Origin: Geomonas edaphica
Lineage (GTDB): Bacteria; Desulfobacterota; Desulfuromonadia; Geobacterales; Geobacteraceae
Reading direction: 5' to 3'
NCBI RefSeq assembly: GCF_004917075.1
Contig: NZ_SSYB01000004.1
Location: forward strand, 541,006-605,005
DNA: 64,000 nucleotides
The notes beneath the pieces are model-generated. The model made no database searches. It was not told the origin of the DNA and worked only from the letters and a program-made list of their open reading frames with translations. Position 1 is the first letter of the stretch, and every line of letters starts with the position of its first letter. The position numbers and the translations under genes are program-made. This document shows, in pieces, positions 44,305-53,129 of the stretch.

Positions 44305-47280
44305 TCACTCAGATTCCAGCAGCGCCACACTCACCTCGCCGAAGAGCGCGGCAAGGGGGAGGACGCTTTGACCATCGCGGGAGACGACATCGATCACCGC
44401 GTCGTTCACCACGTTGCGCAACCGCCCCCCTACCCCTTCGGGAAGAAGCAGCATGGTGTCCTGCCAGACCGACTCACTAAGCGGGCTGTCCCCCTCCTCC
44501 GGCATCAGGGTCGCCACGAGCCGCGCCGCCGCGACGATCACCACGCGACCTCCGGCCTTGCGTGCGAAGGCGCACAGATGTCGGGCCCGCGCCCCTTTCG
44601 CCTCCAGCGGCAGGTACTCGCCGCCGGCGAAGACGTCCTTGTGCTCCCGGCGATAGTTGAGCACCCGGTAGATGAGAAAGAGCTTCGCCCTCTCGTCCTC
44701 CCGCTCCAGCAGCTCGCTCCATAGCCTAGGCGCCCCCTCCTCCTGCTCGCGCCGCTTGAGGTCGACGAGTGCGTCGATCCTCCTGCCGTAGTCCACCTGG
44801 CGCCGGTTATCCGGGTCCACCAGGGTGACCTCGATAAGCTCGGTCCCCTGGTAGAAGTCGGGAATGCCGGGGGAGGTCATCTTCAGGAGGGTCTGGGAGA
44901 GCGAGCTGAAGAAGCCGCAGCGGGAGAGCCGCCTTTGCAGCGGCAGAAACTCGCGCAGGAATTCGTTGTCGGGGGTGCGCGCGAGGATGGCATCGATGAA
45001 ACCTACCACCGCCTCCTCGTAACTCCCATTGGGACTCACCCAGCTCGTGTTCACCTTCGCCTCACGCAGCGCCTTGATCATGTACTCCCTGATGCGCCCG
45101 CGGAATGCCTCGTATCCGGCGTCGTCCACCTCGCCGATCGGCCAGGCACCGACAAGGGTCTGGTACAGGAGGTACTCCTCGTTCAGCTCCGGCACTCTGG
45201 CGTTATCAATCAGGGAGCCGCGCCGCTTGTTGAGCCGGCTCCAGCGCGCCACCTGCTTCTGCCACACTGACGGGATTTCGGAGAGCGCATCGATCCTCGT
45301 GCGCACGTCCTCGCCACGCTTGGAATCGTGCGTCGCCGTCGCGATCATGGCGTGGGGGAAGTTCTTGTTCCGCTCGAGGTTCTGCCCGTGGAAGGCCTCG
45401 AGCGTGGTGCCGAAGCGCCCCGGCATGCCGCCGACGTCGTTCAGGGAAATCAGGCGGTGGTATACGTAGAAGGCGGTATCTTCGAGCCCCTTGGCCATCA
45501 CCGGGCCGGTGATCTGCTGGAAGCGCATGGCGAAGTAAAGCCAGTCGCGTCGGCTCTCCTCGCTCGCGCGGTCGGGGGATCTCAAAAGGAGCACGTCGCG
45601 CAGGAAATCGAAGACCGACCCGCTGATGGCGGGGTTTCTACGCTTAGCCTTCGATACCGCCGCGTCGATGTACTGCACGTCGCGGTCGCGCACCGAGGCG
45701 GAGTTGGCATAGGTGCGGTACACCGGGAAGCAGGCGATCACTTCGCTTATGGCGCGGGCCAGGCTGTTCAGGGTGAAATCGCGGGTGAGACGGTCCTCCT
45801 CGGCGATGTTGTTCAACTGGTGGGCCAGCATGTTCACCTCGCCGGAGAGGGAGACCTGCATCACCAGCTTCTTCTTTTCGTAGACGATCTCGGTGAAATC
45901 GGCCCCCCGCTTCACGAAACGGTCGTAGATCCGGTCGAACTGCTTCGCGACGTCGCTCGCCACGAAGATGCCGTTCACGCTGTTCAGGAACTCGTAGCCG
46001 GTGGTGCCGCAGACCGGCCACTGCTCGGGGAGGAGCTCCCCCTTCATGAGGATCTTTTCCACCACGGTGTAAAAAGGCTTGTAGCCAGGGTCCCTCTCCA
46101 GCACCTCGTCGTACTGCCGCGCCCACTCCTCGCGGATCGCTTCGGCGCCCTCCTCGGGCGGGGCCCCCTCGCCTCTTTCCCTCAGATTCATCCAGGCGCT
46201 TTTCTGCAGGTGCTGCAGGTAGGTGACCGGGTCGTAAAGCCCGTCCACGTGATCGATCCTAACCCCGGTCACCTTCCCCTCCCGGATCAGCCGGAACAGC
46301 AGGGTATGGGTCAGGTCGTAGACGGTCTGGTCCTCCATACGGATCGCGGCGAGGGCATTGATGTCGAAAAAGCGCCGGTAGTTGATCTCCTCGGTGGCAA
46401 CACGCCAGTAGGAGAGGCGGTACACCTGGTCCCGTAGCAGCCGGTCCAGCAGATCAAAGGAATTGGCGTCGCCTTTGGTCCCGTTGAAGATCATCACGTT
46501 TTCCGATACCAATTCAGCCACTTCAGCGGAGTCGAAGCAGAGCTGAGCGAGGCGCTTCTTGATGATCTCCTTCTCGCGGTGCCGCTCGTTCATCTTCTCC
46601 GGGTCCCGCTCGGTATGAAGGGGGAGGTGCTGCAGGGCGGTCTCGATGCTCAGTAGTTCCTGGAGCGGCCCGGCCTCAGGGGGGAGCTTCTCCTTCAGGG
46701 CATCCAGCCGATGCTGCAGGATCAACAGGTAACTGCGCGGCTCCACTGGGATCTGCAGCGTGTTGCACTGGACGAAGAAGGCACCGTCACGGAAGATGAG
46801 CTGCAGCCCTCCCCCCTCCAACACCCTGCCATACTGGTCACCCAGAAGAGGCAGCAGCACCTTCCCGGTCAGCTCCTTTTTCACCGGCTCCCAGTCGATG
46901 TCGAAGAAATGGGCGTAGAGGGAGCTCATCCCGTTCTCGAGTACGTCCATCCACCAGACGTTGTCGCCGCTTTCGATGCACATGTGGTTCGGGACGAAGT
47001 CGAGGATGTGCCCCATGTCATGGCAGGAGAGCTCGTCGACGAAGGCCTGGTGGCTTCGCTCGTCACCGAGCTCCTTGTTGAAGATGGTCTGGTTCACGAC
47101 GTCGTAGCCGTGTACGCTCCCCTCCTTCGCGGCCAGATAGGAGGAGGCGTACACGTCGCTGACGCCCAGGTCGTGCAGGTAGCCGACGATCCTTTCGGCG
47201 TCGGCGAAGGTGAACCCGGCGTTGAACTGCAGCCGGTAGGTGGCGCTCGGTATGCGGGCCTGCGGCAGGTGCTGGTCCAT
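44305..47280 (-). CDS. treY: malto-oligosyltrehalose synthase
   Basis: TreY turns the reducing end of alpha-1,4-glucan into a trehalosyl group. The 991-residue protein begins with ATYRLQFNAGFTFADAE, followed by VDFVPNHM-type (DFVPNHMCIES), VTGVRIDHVDGLYDP and ATHDSKRGEDVR, all family marks. It is longer than many TreY proteins (about 700-950) but without an obvious extra domain. It starts 12 bases behind the GH57 gene, and works with treZ. Confidence 0.94.
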   Translation of the reverse strand: MDQHLPQARIPSATYRLQFNAGFTFADAERIVGYLHDLGVSDVYASSYLAAKEGSVHGYDVVNQTIFNKELGDERSHQAFVDELSCHDMGHILDFVPNHMCIESGDNVWWMDVLENGMSSLYAHFFDIDWEPVKKELTGKVLLPLLGDQYGRVLEGGGLQLIFRDGAFFVQCNTLQIPVEPRSYLLILQHRLDALKEKLPPEAGPLQELLSIETALQHLPLHTERDPEKMNERHREKEIIKKRLAQLCFDSAEVAELVSENVMIFNGTKGDANSFDLLDRLLRDQVYRLSYWRVATEEINYRRFFDINALAAIRMEDQTVYDLTHTLLFRLIREGKVTGVRIDHVDGLYDPVTYLQHLQKSAWMNLRERGEGAPPEEGAEAIREEWARQYDEVLERDPGYKPFYTVVEKILMKGELLPEQWPVCGTTGYEFLNSVNGIFVASDVAKQFDRIYDRFVKRGADFTEIVYEKKKLVMQVSLSGEVNMLAHQLNNIAEEDRLTRDFTLNSLARAISEVIACFPVYRTYANSASVRDRDVQYIDAAVSKAKRRNPAISGSVFDFLRDVLLLRSPDRASEESRRDWLYFAMRFQQITGPVMAKGLEDTAFYVYHRLISLNDVGGMPGRFGTTLEAFHGQNLERNKNFPHAMIATATHDSKRGEDVRTRIDALSEIPSVWQKQVARWSRLNKRRGSLIDNARVPELNEEYLLYQTLVGAWPIGEVDDAGYEAFRGRIREYMIKALREAKVNTSWVSPNGSYEEAVVGFIDAILARTPDNEFLREFLPLQRRLSRCGFFSSLSQTLLKMTSPGIPDFYQGTELIEVTLVDPDNRRQVDYGRRIDALVDLKRREQEEGAPRLWSELLEREDERAKLFLIYRVLNYRREHKDVFAGGEYLPLEAKGARARHLCAFARKAGGRVVIVAAARLVATLMPEEGDSPLSESVWQDTMLLLPEGVGGRLRNVVNDAVIDVVSRDGQSVLPLAALFGEVSVALLESE

Positions 47281-47292
47281 GCTCTCCCCCGT

Positions 47293-49743
47293 CTATCCTT
47301 GCGGCAGCACCGCTCCTGTGTTGAAGCGCAAGGTGTCCCCCAGCCTTTGGAAGGCTTCGAGCCACTGGCTCGCCCCCTCCTCGCCCTGGCCGGAGCGCTC
47401 GAGGAACTCGGGATAAACGGTCTTCGCCAGCGTGTAGTAGTCGTTCTGCATCTGCCACAGCACCAGGTTGATCGGGATCTCGTTCAGCAGATCCATGTAC
47501 TTTTGCATCCTCCCGATCACCTTCACGTCGGTCGGGTCCTGAACCAACTGGGCGGAGAGCTTCTCCAGATGACGCCGCATGTAGTATTCGGTCTCTGGCT
47601 CCTCGATCCCCACTCCCCAGGTCCTGATCTGGCCTACGATGCGCCGCACCGCCTCCTCGTCGACCTCCTCCTCGCTCATGGCGTGCTTGAGCGCCTCGTT
47701 CAGCGCTGGCTGGGCCACGGCCATGAAGACGTGCGGCACCGGCACGCGGGTCTCCTTCACGAACTCCATCAAGGGGCGGACACGTTCGTACATCTCCTGG
47801 TAGCTTGCGATGCTCTCCTCGAGGTTCTGGTTGATGATCTGACCGATGATCTTGCGCTGCTCGTCGCTGAAGAGGTTCAAAAGGGAGAAGCTGTGGGTGC
47901 CGAAGTGCTTGTCCATGAGGAGCACCAGGTCCGAGTACAGCCCCTTGTCGAAGGCGGCGCTCATCTCCTCGCGCATGGCGGCGTATCCCCCCTGGTCGCA
48001 GACCTCCATCACGCCCCCCTTGAAGTCATGACTCCCGATACGCACGACGCAGAAGGTGAGACAGCTCTTCTCCTCGGTGATCTCGCTCGCGACGTGAATA
48101 CGTCCCATGGCGATGACCGCGTCGGGAGTGGCGGCCTTGTGGTATTCCTCCCTCGCGATGGCGTAGCAGTAGATCTGGGAATGCTCCTCGTAATCCTCGT
48201 AGAGGGAGCTGAAGGCGTAGTGAGCACCTACCTTCATCAGGTCGAGCCGTATCGGGAGCACGAAGTTGCGGTAGATCCAGAGTCCGTCCTGATAGTCCGG
48301 TATGTTGCTCTTCGCCTCCTTAAGCCGCTCCAGAAACCCCTTCTCCACCGGCCCATCGACCACCCCCTCGGAAAGCTGCAACGCCCGGCTCGCGTAGTCG
48401 ATCACCTGCACGGTCTCAAGCCCCGAGAGCTCGTCGAAGAACCAGCCGCAGCTCGTGTACATGAGCATGGCGTGCCGCTGCATCTCCAGAAGCTTAAGGG
48501 CCCGGATCTTCTCCTCCGCCGTGAGTTCGCGTAAGGCGTGTCGGGAAAGGAATTGCTCCGCCACCTCCATGCCGCGATTCAGGATCACCTCGACGTACGC
48601 GTCGCGCACCCGCCATGGGTTCTTGAAGAGTTCGCGCCCTTTCTGCTCAAACCCCTTGGCGAGGCGGTCGCGCAACCAGTCGAGAGAGGCGCGCAGCGGC
48701 TGACGCCACTGCTGGTTCCACCCCGGCATGCCGCCGGAGCAACCACAATCGCTATTCCAGCGTTCCACCCCGTGCGCGCAGCTCCAGGAGGTGCGCTCGT
48801 GGATTCTCACCTCGGTGTCCGGGGGGCAAAGCTCCAGGTATTCACCGTAGTTGGTGAGCCGCGCCAGGTTGTTGCTCTCGATGTGGTTCAGGCAGGCGGC
48901 AAGCGCCATGTCGCCGAACTTCTGGTGATGACCGTAGGTCTCGCCGTCCGTCGCGATGTGCATGAGCTGGGACCAGCCGCGCTCGTCGTTGAAACCACCG
49001 ACCAGCCTGCCGGCGAGCGCCTCCCCGCTCTCTAGGAGTTTTTCGAAGGCGACGGCGCGGGAGATGGGGCCGTCGTAGAAGAAGAGGTTGATGGAGCGGC
49101 CGGATGGGAGGTTGCAGAGGTAGCAGCGGGTCGGGTCGATCTCCGCCTCGAGCCACTCCTCCTCGCCAATGGCGCGGTAGGCCGCGGCCTGGTGCGGCGC
49201 GAGGATGGTGTACTTAATCCCCTGCTCGGCGAGGATATCGAGCGTCTCGAGGTCCACTGCAGTCTCGGCGAGCCACATCCCTTCCGGGAAGCGCTGGAAG
49301 CGCTTCTCGAAGTCGGCGATGCCCCAGACGATCTGGGTCCGCTTGTCCCGCGCGTTGGCAAGCGGCATGATCATGTGGTTGTAGACCTGGGCGATGGCGG
49401 AGCCGTGACCGGAGCGCCACTCCATGCTCTGCTTGTCTGCGTCGAGGATCGCCTGGTAAATTCTCGGGGCCGCCTGCTCCATCCAGGAGAGGACGGTGGG
49501 GCCGAAGTTAAAGCTTATCTTCGCGTAGTTGCTAGAGATGTCCATGACGCGGCTGTCGCCGTCCAGAACGCGGGAGGCCGAGTTCGACGCGTAACACTCG
49601 GCGGTGATGCGCTCGTTCCAGTCATGATATGGGGAAGCTGAATCTTGTATCTCCACAGCCTCGAGCCACGGGTTCTCCCTGGGAGGCTGGTAGAAGTGAC
49701 CGTGGATGCACACGTAACGCTGGGTATCGTTCTCCTGTGCCAT
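47293..49743 (-). CDS. GH57-family glycoside hydrolase (DUF3536)
   Basis: The 816-residue protein starts CIHGHFYQPPRENPW, the first GH57 motif, and has DUF3536 in its C-terminal half (about 300-800). GH57 proteins cleave or transfer alpha-glucans. In this operon it may trim or branch the glucan, but the reaction is not known. The ATG at 49743 follows GAGGAAGTC; the frame reaches 12 codons further. It is second in the operon, ten bases after treZ. Confidence 0.88.
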   Translation of the reverse strand: MAQENDTQRYVCIHGHFYQPPRENPWLEAVEIQDSASPYHDWNERITAECYASNSASRVLDGDSRVMDISSNYAKISFNFGPTVLSWMEQAAPRIYQAILDADKQSMEWRSGHGSAIAQVYNHMIMPLANARDKRTQIVWGIADFEKRFQRFPEGMWLAETAVDLETLDILAEQGIKYTILAPHQAAAYRAIGEEEWLEAEIDPTRCYLCNLPSGRSINLFFYDGPISRAVAFEKLLESGEALAGRLVGGFNDERGWSQLMHIATDGETYGHHQKFGDMALAACLNHIESNNLARLTNYGEYLELCPPDTEVRIHERTSWSCAHGVERWNSDCGCSGGMPGWNQQWRQPLRASLDWLRDRLAKGFEQKGRELFKNPWRVRDAYVEVILNRGMEVAEQFLSRHALRELTAEEKIRALKLLEMQRHAMLMYTSCGWFFDELSGLETVQVIDYASRALQLSEGVVDGPVEKGFLERLKEAKSNIPDYQDGLWIYRNFVLPIRLDLMKVGAHYAFSSLYEDYEEHSQIYCYAIAREEYHKAATPDAVIAMGRIHVASEITEEKSCLTFCVVRIGSHDFKGGVMEVCDQGGYAAMREEMSAAFDKGLYSDLVLLMDKHFGTHSFSLLNLFSDEQRKIIGQIINQNLEESIASYQEMYERVRPLMEFVKETRVPVPHVFMAVAQPALNEALKHAMSEEEVDEEAVRRIVGQIRTWGVGIEEPETEYYMRRHLEKLSAQLVQDPTDVKVIGRMQKYMDLLNEIPINLVLWQMQNDYYTLAKTVYPEFLERSGQGEEGASQWLEAFQRLGDTLRFNTGAVLPQG

Positions 49744-49753
49744 GACTTCCTCC

Positions 49754-51619
49754 TCAAAGCTTCGCGCTGTACACGACAACGCTGAAGGGGTTGATCCTCA
49801 CTGTCTCCTGATGTCCTCCGTTACCCGCCTCTATCCTTTCCGGTGCTTCCTCACCCGGGCCGCGCCACTCTGCGGCCGAGGAATCGAGCACCCGCTCCCA
49901 GCTCCCCCGGGGAAGGGCAAGCGGGACCTCCTGCTGGATGTTGCTGAAGCTGAACAGGCAGATGGCTGCCTCCCCGTCAGCCCATCTCCTCAAAAAGAGC
50001 ACCTTCTGTTCCGGCAGCCCGGAAACCTCCATGGCGTCGCGCTGGAAGACCCGCAGGGCGGGCAGCGAGCCGCGCAGTGAAAAGAGCTTCTTGTAGAAGG
50101 CAAGGATGACCGCCTGCTCCCCTTCTTTCTGAGTCGCAACGCTCACCTTCGACTCCTGGAAGGTCTCCTCCGCCGCCGGGTCAGGGATCTCCCCCTCACA
50201 GACGCCGGAGGCGTGCTCCTCGTGTTTCCCTTTGCGCACCATGTCGACCAGCTCCGGATCGCCGTGGTCGATGAAATAGTGGAACGGCGCACGCTCGCCG
50301 TACTCCTCCCCCATGAAGAGAAGCGGCAGGTAAGGGGAAAGGATGACGGCCGAGGCGGCAAGGAGAAGCTGGTTGAGGGGAAGGGTGGCGCTCAGCCGGT
50401 CCCCGCATTTGCGGTTGCCGACCTGGTCGTGGTTCTGGGAAAAGACGACGAACTGGAAGCCGGGGTGCCTCTCCGTCGGACCGCCGTGACGCCGCCTGCG
50501 GTAGCGGGAATACTCACCGGTATAGACGAAGGCTTCACTGAAAGCCTTCTGCAACTGCGCGAACTGGCCGAAGTCTTCGTAGTAGCCGGTGGTCTCTCCG
50601 GTCAGCAGCGCGCGCAGGGCGTGGTGGAAGTTGTCGCACCACTGGGCGTCGAGGCCGAAGCCGCATTTCTCGGGGGAGTTGATCAGGCGGACGTCGTTGG
50701 TGTCGTTCTCGGCGAAAAGGTAGATCCCGCGCCCAAGGCGCTCCCGCTGCCGATGCACCTCGTCGGCCAGGCGCCTTAAAAGTGGCTTGGGGGTTTGGTC
50801 GAAGATCCAGTCCACCGCGTCCAGGCGCAGCCCGTCGAAGTGGAACTCGTTGATCCAGTAACCTGCGTTGGAGAGGAAATAGTCCAGCACGGGATCGCTG
50901 TCGGCCCCGTCGAGGTTCACGGCACGCCCCCACGGAGTGCGGTACTTTTCGGTGAAATAGGGACCGAACTCGTCGAGGTAGCACCCCTCCGGTCCGAAGT
51001 GGTTGTAGACCACGTCCAGCAGGACGGCAAGCCCCTTTTTATGGCAGGCGTTCACGAGCCGCCTGAGGCCGTCCGGACCGCCGTAGCTGTGTTGGGGGGC
51101 GAAGTGGTACACCCCGTCGTACCCCCAGTTGCGACTTCCCGGGCACTGGGAGACCGGCATGAGCTCTATTGCGGAGACACCCAGTTCCACCAGGTAGTCG
51201 AGGTGTTCGATGACCGCCTCGAAGGTTCCCTCCCTGGTGAAGGTGCCGACGTGGATCTCGTAGATCCGGTACTCTTCCAGCGGGATACCCTGCCACCCCT
51301 CATCCATCCAGTGGAAGAGCCCCGGGTCCACCACCTGGGAAGGCTCATGCACCCCGTTGGGCTGATATCGGGAGAACGGGTCCGGATAGGTCTTTCCCGA
51401 TTCCAGCTGAAAAAGGTAACGGTCACCGTCCATCGCGCCCGGCACGGTAACCGAGTGATACCCCTTTCCCTCAGGCTGCATCGGCACCGTCCCCGCCGCC
51501 TTGCCTGACAGGATCAGGACGCTCGCCGCCTTCGACTTCGGGGCCCAGACCCGGAACTGAACGCCACCTTCTTCCAGGACCGTGGCACCTGATTCCATCC
51601 GCCAACCGCTTGCAACCAT
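49754..51619 (-). CDS. treZ: malto-oligosyltrehalose trehalohydrolase
   Basis: TreZ releases trehalose from the trehalosyl-glucan made by TreY. The 621-residue protein has a CBM48-type N-terminal domain (about 12-100; VQFRVWAPKSKAASVL) and a GH13 core with VYNHFGPEG, DGLRLDAVDWIFD, LFAENDTND and FSQNHDQVGNR. GGGAGGTGGCGT precedes the ATG. It is the first gene of the five-gene unit. Confidence 0.95.
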   Translation of the reverse strand: MVASGWRMESGATVLEEGGVQFRVWAPKSKAASVLILSGKAAGTVPMQPEGKGYHSVTVPGAMDGDRYLFQLESGKTYPDPFSRYQPNGVHEPSQVVDPGLFHWMDEGWQGIPLEEYRIYEIHVGTFTREGTFEAVIEHLDYLVELGVSAIELMPVSQCPGSRNWGYDGVYHFAPQHSYGGPDGLRRLVNACHKKGLAVLLDVVYNHFGPEGCYLDEFGPYFTEKYRTPWGRAVNLDGADSDPVLDYFLSNAGYWINEFHFDGLRLDAVDWIFDQTPKPLLRRLADEVHRQRERLGRGIYLFAENDTNDVRLINSPEKCGFGLDAQWCDNFHHALRALLTGETTGYYEDFGQFAQLQKAFSEAFVYTGEYSRYRRRRHGGPTERHPGFQFVVFSQNHDQVGNRKCGDRLSATLPLNQLLLAASAVILSPYLPLLFMGEEYGERAPFHYFIDHGDPELVDMVRKGKHEEHASGVCEGEIPDPAAEETFQESKVSVATQKEGEQAVILAFYKKLFSLRGSLPALRVFQRDAMEVSGLPEQKVLFLRRWADGEAAICLFSFSNIQQEVPLALPRGSWERVLDSSAAEWRGPGEEAPERIEAGNGGHQETVRINPFSVVVYSAKL

Positions 51620-51773
51620 ACGCCACCTCCCGGCCCCGTGACGTCACCGCCACGGGCCTTACGCATCGGCGCAAAACCTCATCAACGATACATGAGAGCC
51701 CACCCGTGTCAACACGCCCAAAAGACGCGGTTCCGCGGAGGGTAAGGCCGCTAACATTTCGTTTTTCATTAAC

Positions 51774-51813
51774 AAAAGGGAGCCCGAATCCTGCCGGACC
51801 CGGACTCCCTTTT
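51774..51813 (-). terminator. rho-independent terminator of the DUF2383 gene
   Basis: A 9-bp stem (AAAAGGGAG with CTCCCTTTT), extended by CCG/CGG past one mismatch, leads into a T-rich run on the minus strand about 55 bases after the stop. Confidence 0.82.
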
Positions 51814-51869
51814 GATCGGTCAACCGCGCGGGCTTAAAACCGCACCTGCCTTTATCTACCTGCCCGGAT

Positions 51870-52310
51870 TTACTTGTGCACCGTCGGGAGAGCCTCGCGG
51901 ATGAAGGAGAGATGGCGCTGTTCATCGGCGTAGTTGGCCCGCACGATTGCGGAAATATCGACGGGAAGATCCAGTTTCGACGCCTCCTCATAGCGGCTTG
52001 TCGTGAGCCGCTCGTTGCTCTCCATCGCCTCAAGGGCACCCTTCGTCCCGGTCAGGCTCCTGAGAGCGGTGAAGCCGGAAATCAGGAAGCCCTTGAAGTC
52101 CGAACTGAGTTCCGGCGGCGTCCCTCCCAGTTCCAGCATCTTAGCCGAGAGAAGATCGATGTGCTTTCTGTGGTCAGCCTGGAACTGGATCAGCTTGTCC
52201 TTGATGATCGGCTCGTTAACGTTCTTGATCGCCTGATCATAGGCATGGGTTGCGTCGACGTCGAGCTGGATCAGTTTTTCCAATTGGTCGAGAATGTCGT
52301 CCCTGTTCAT
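51870..52310 (-). CDS. DUF2383 ferritin-like four-helix protein
   Basis: The 146-residue protein is of the PA2169/DUF2383 type, a ferritin-like bundle with DATHAYDQAI, FQADHRKHI, SNERLTTSRYEEA and ADEQRHLSFIRE. The Glu/His residues could form a di-iron site, as in related proteins. Homologues are known from stress gene sets. The ATG at 52310 follows GGAGGTAACAGC. The frame to 52385 is not supported. Confidence 0.85.
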   Translation of the reverse strand: MNRDDILDQLEKLIQLDVDATHAYDQAIKNVNEPIIKDKLIQFQADHRKHIDLLSAKMLELGGTPPELSSDFKGFLISGFTALRSLTGTKGALEAMESNERLTTSRYEEASKLDLPVDISAIVRANYADEQRHLSFIREALPTVHK

Positions 52311-52397
52311 GCTGTTACCTCCGGATAGATTTTGGTTGTCCGCACTGTTTTCCCTCCTGCAGGCAGCATGAAGCGCCGATAGCATGGACTGCAGCTC

Positions 52398-52565
52398 CTA
52401 CTCCTCCCTCATCTTTTCGCGCAGGACCCAATCGTGCCCCGTCGATTTGCTGTGGTTTTCACCTGCCTCGCGGGCCATTTCCCTGCTCTCCAGCCAGTCG
52501 GTTATCGCGCCGCAGCCGTCCTTGCACTCAGGGAGGTAGCGGTACTTGGTGTAGTCGAAGTCCAT
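52398..52565 (-). CDS. small hypothetical protein
   Basis: The 55-residue frame begins MDFDYTKYRYLPECKDGCGA, has CKDGC and a charged C-terminus (GHDWVLREKMREE). AAAGGAGGAGGCTCC before the ATG is a strong ribosome site, which is the main support. I do not recognise the family. It lies between the SAP-type gene and the DUF2383 gene, all on the minus strand. Confidence 0.65.
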   Translation of the reverse strand: MDFDYTKYRYLPECKDGCGAITDWLESREMAREAGENHSKSTGHDWVLREKMREE

Positions 52566-52592
52566 GGAGCCTCCTCCTTTACGGTCCCGGCG

Positions 52593-52772
52593 TCAGTTGC
52601 AGTCTTCGGCCCATAGACATCCCTGCTGGCCGCACTGCCCCGACTGCCCCGAATCGAAACACGCGATATTCCCTTCTATACTTTGGATTAGGCGGATCAG
52701 TTCGCCCTTTTTCAGCTTGCCGCAGGGGATCTCCATACGTTGTGCTATTTCCTTGATCTGCTGGACCTTCAT
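52593..52772 (-). CDS. small SAP/Rho-N-like domain protein
   Basis: The 59-residue protein has MKVQQIKEIAQRMEIPCGKL, KKGELIRLIQSIEGN, a SAP-like helix-extended-loop-helix, then a Cys-rich end with CFDSG, CGQQGC and EDCN. SAP or Rho-N folds bind nucleic acids; the Cys tail could hold zinc. AAAGGAGAAGCAAG precedes the ATG. It is the first in a row of three small minus-strand genes. Confidence 0.72.
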   Translation of the reverse strand: MKVQQIKEIAQRMEIPCGKLKKGELIRLIQSIEGNIACFDSGQSGQCGQQGCLWAEDCN

Positions 52773-53129
52773 CTTGCTTCTCCTTTCTGCGCCCCGGTGG
52801 GCGCCCCTTCCTAAAAATTGGCAACGCCTAATAATCTAGCCACCGCGCTCTCGTTGTCAAAGGCTCGCTGCAGAAATCTCAAAGAAAATAGCGCTCCGGC
52901 TCCCCTTGACGCCTGCGCGCGCAGCGGTTCGGCGAAGGCTGGAGGGGGCGGGTGGGTGAAGCCAGAGTACGGAATTGATCGCATCTTCCCCCACACCCGT
53001 ACCCCCTCCCGCGAGGGGAGGGCGACAATCGCAGCCTCATCTAAGCGAAACGACTCGGAGTACCCTCGTCAACGCGAGCCCGTCGTTTTCGCTGTGATAG
53101 ACTCATGTGCAGCAAAGGGAGGTGTTCTC
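52773..53129. other. divergent intergenic region upstream of ligD
   Basis: No gene is supported. The frame of ligD runs through to 52818, but its composition differs and a clear ribosome site lies only at 53117-53123. A GC-rich palindromic stretch at about 52903-52945 resembles REP-like elements and a small hairpin with CCCTC / GAGGG arms lies at 53010-53030. A GATAGACT -10-like stretch is seen near 53095. Confidence 0.5.

Noticed and set aside
52818-53129. N-terminal extension of LigD
   Set aside because: No ribosome site at the far start, composition unlike LigD, and a clear site before the ATG at 53130 where homology begins.
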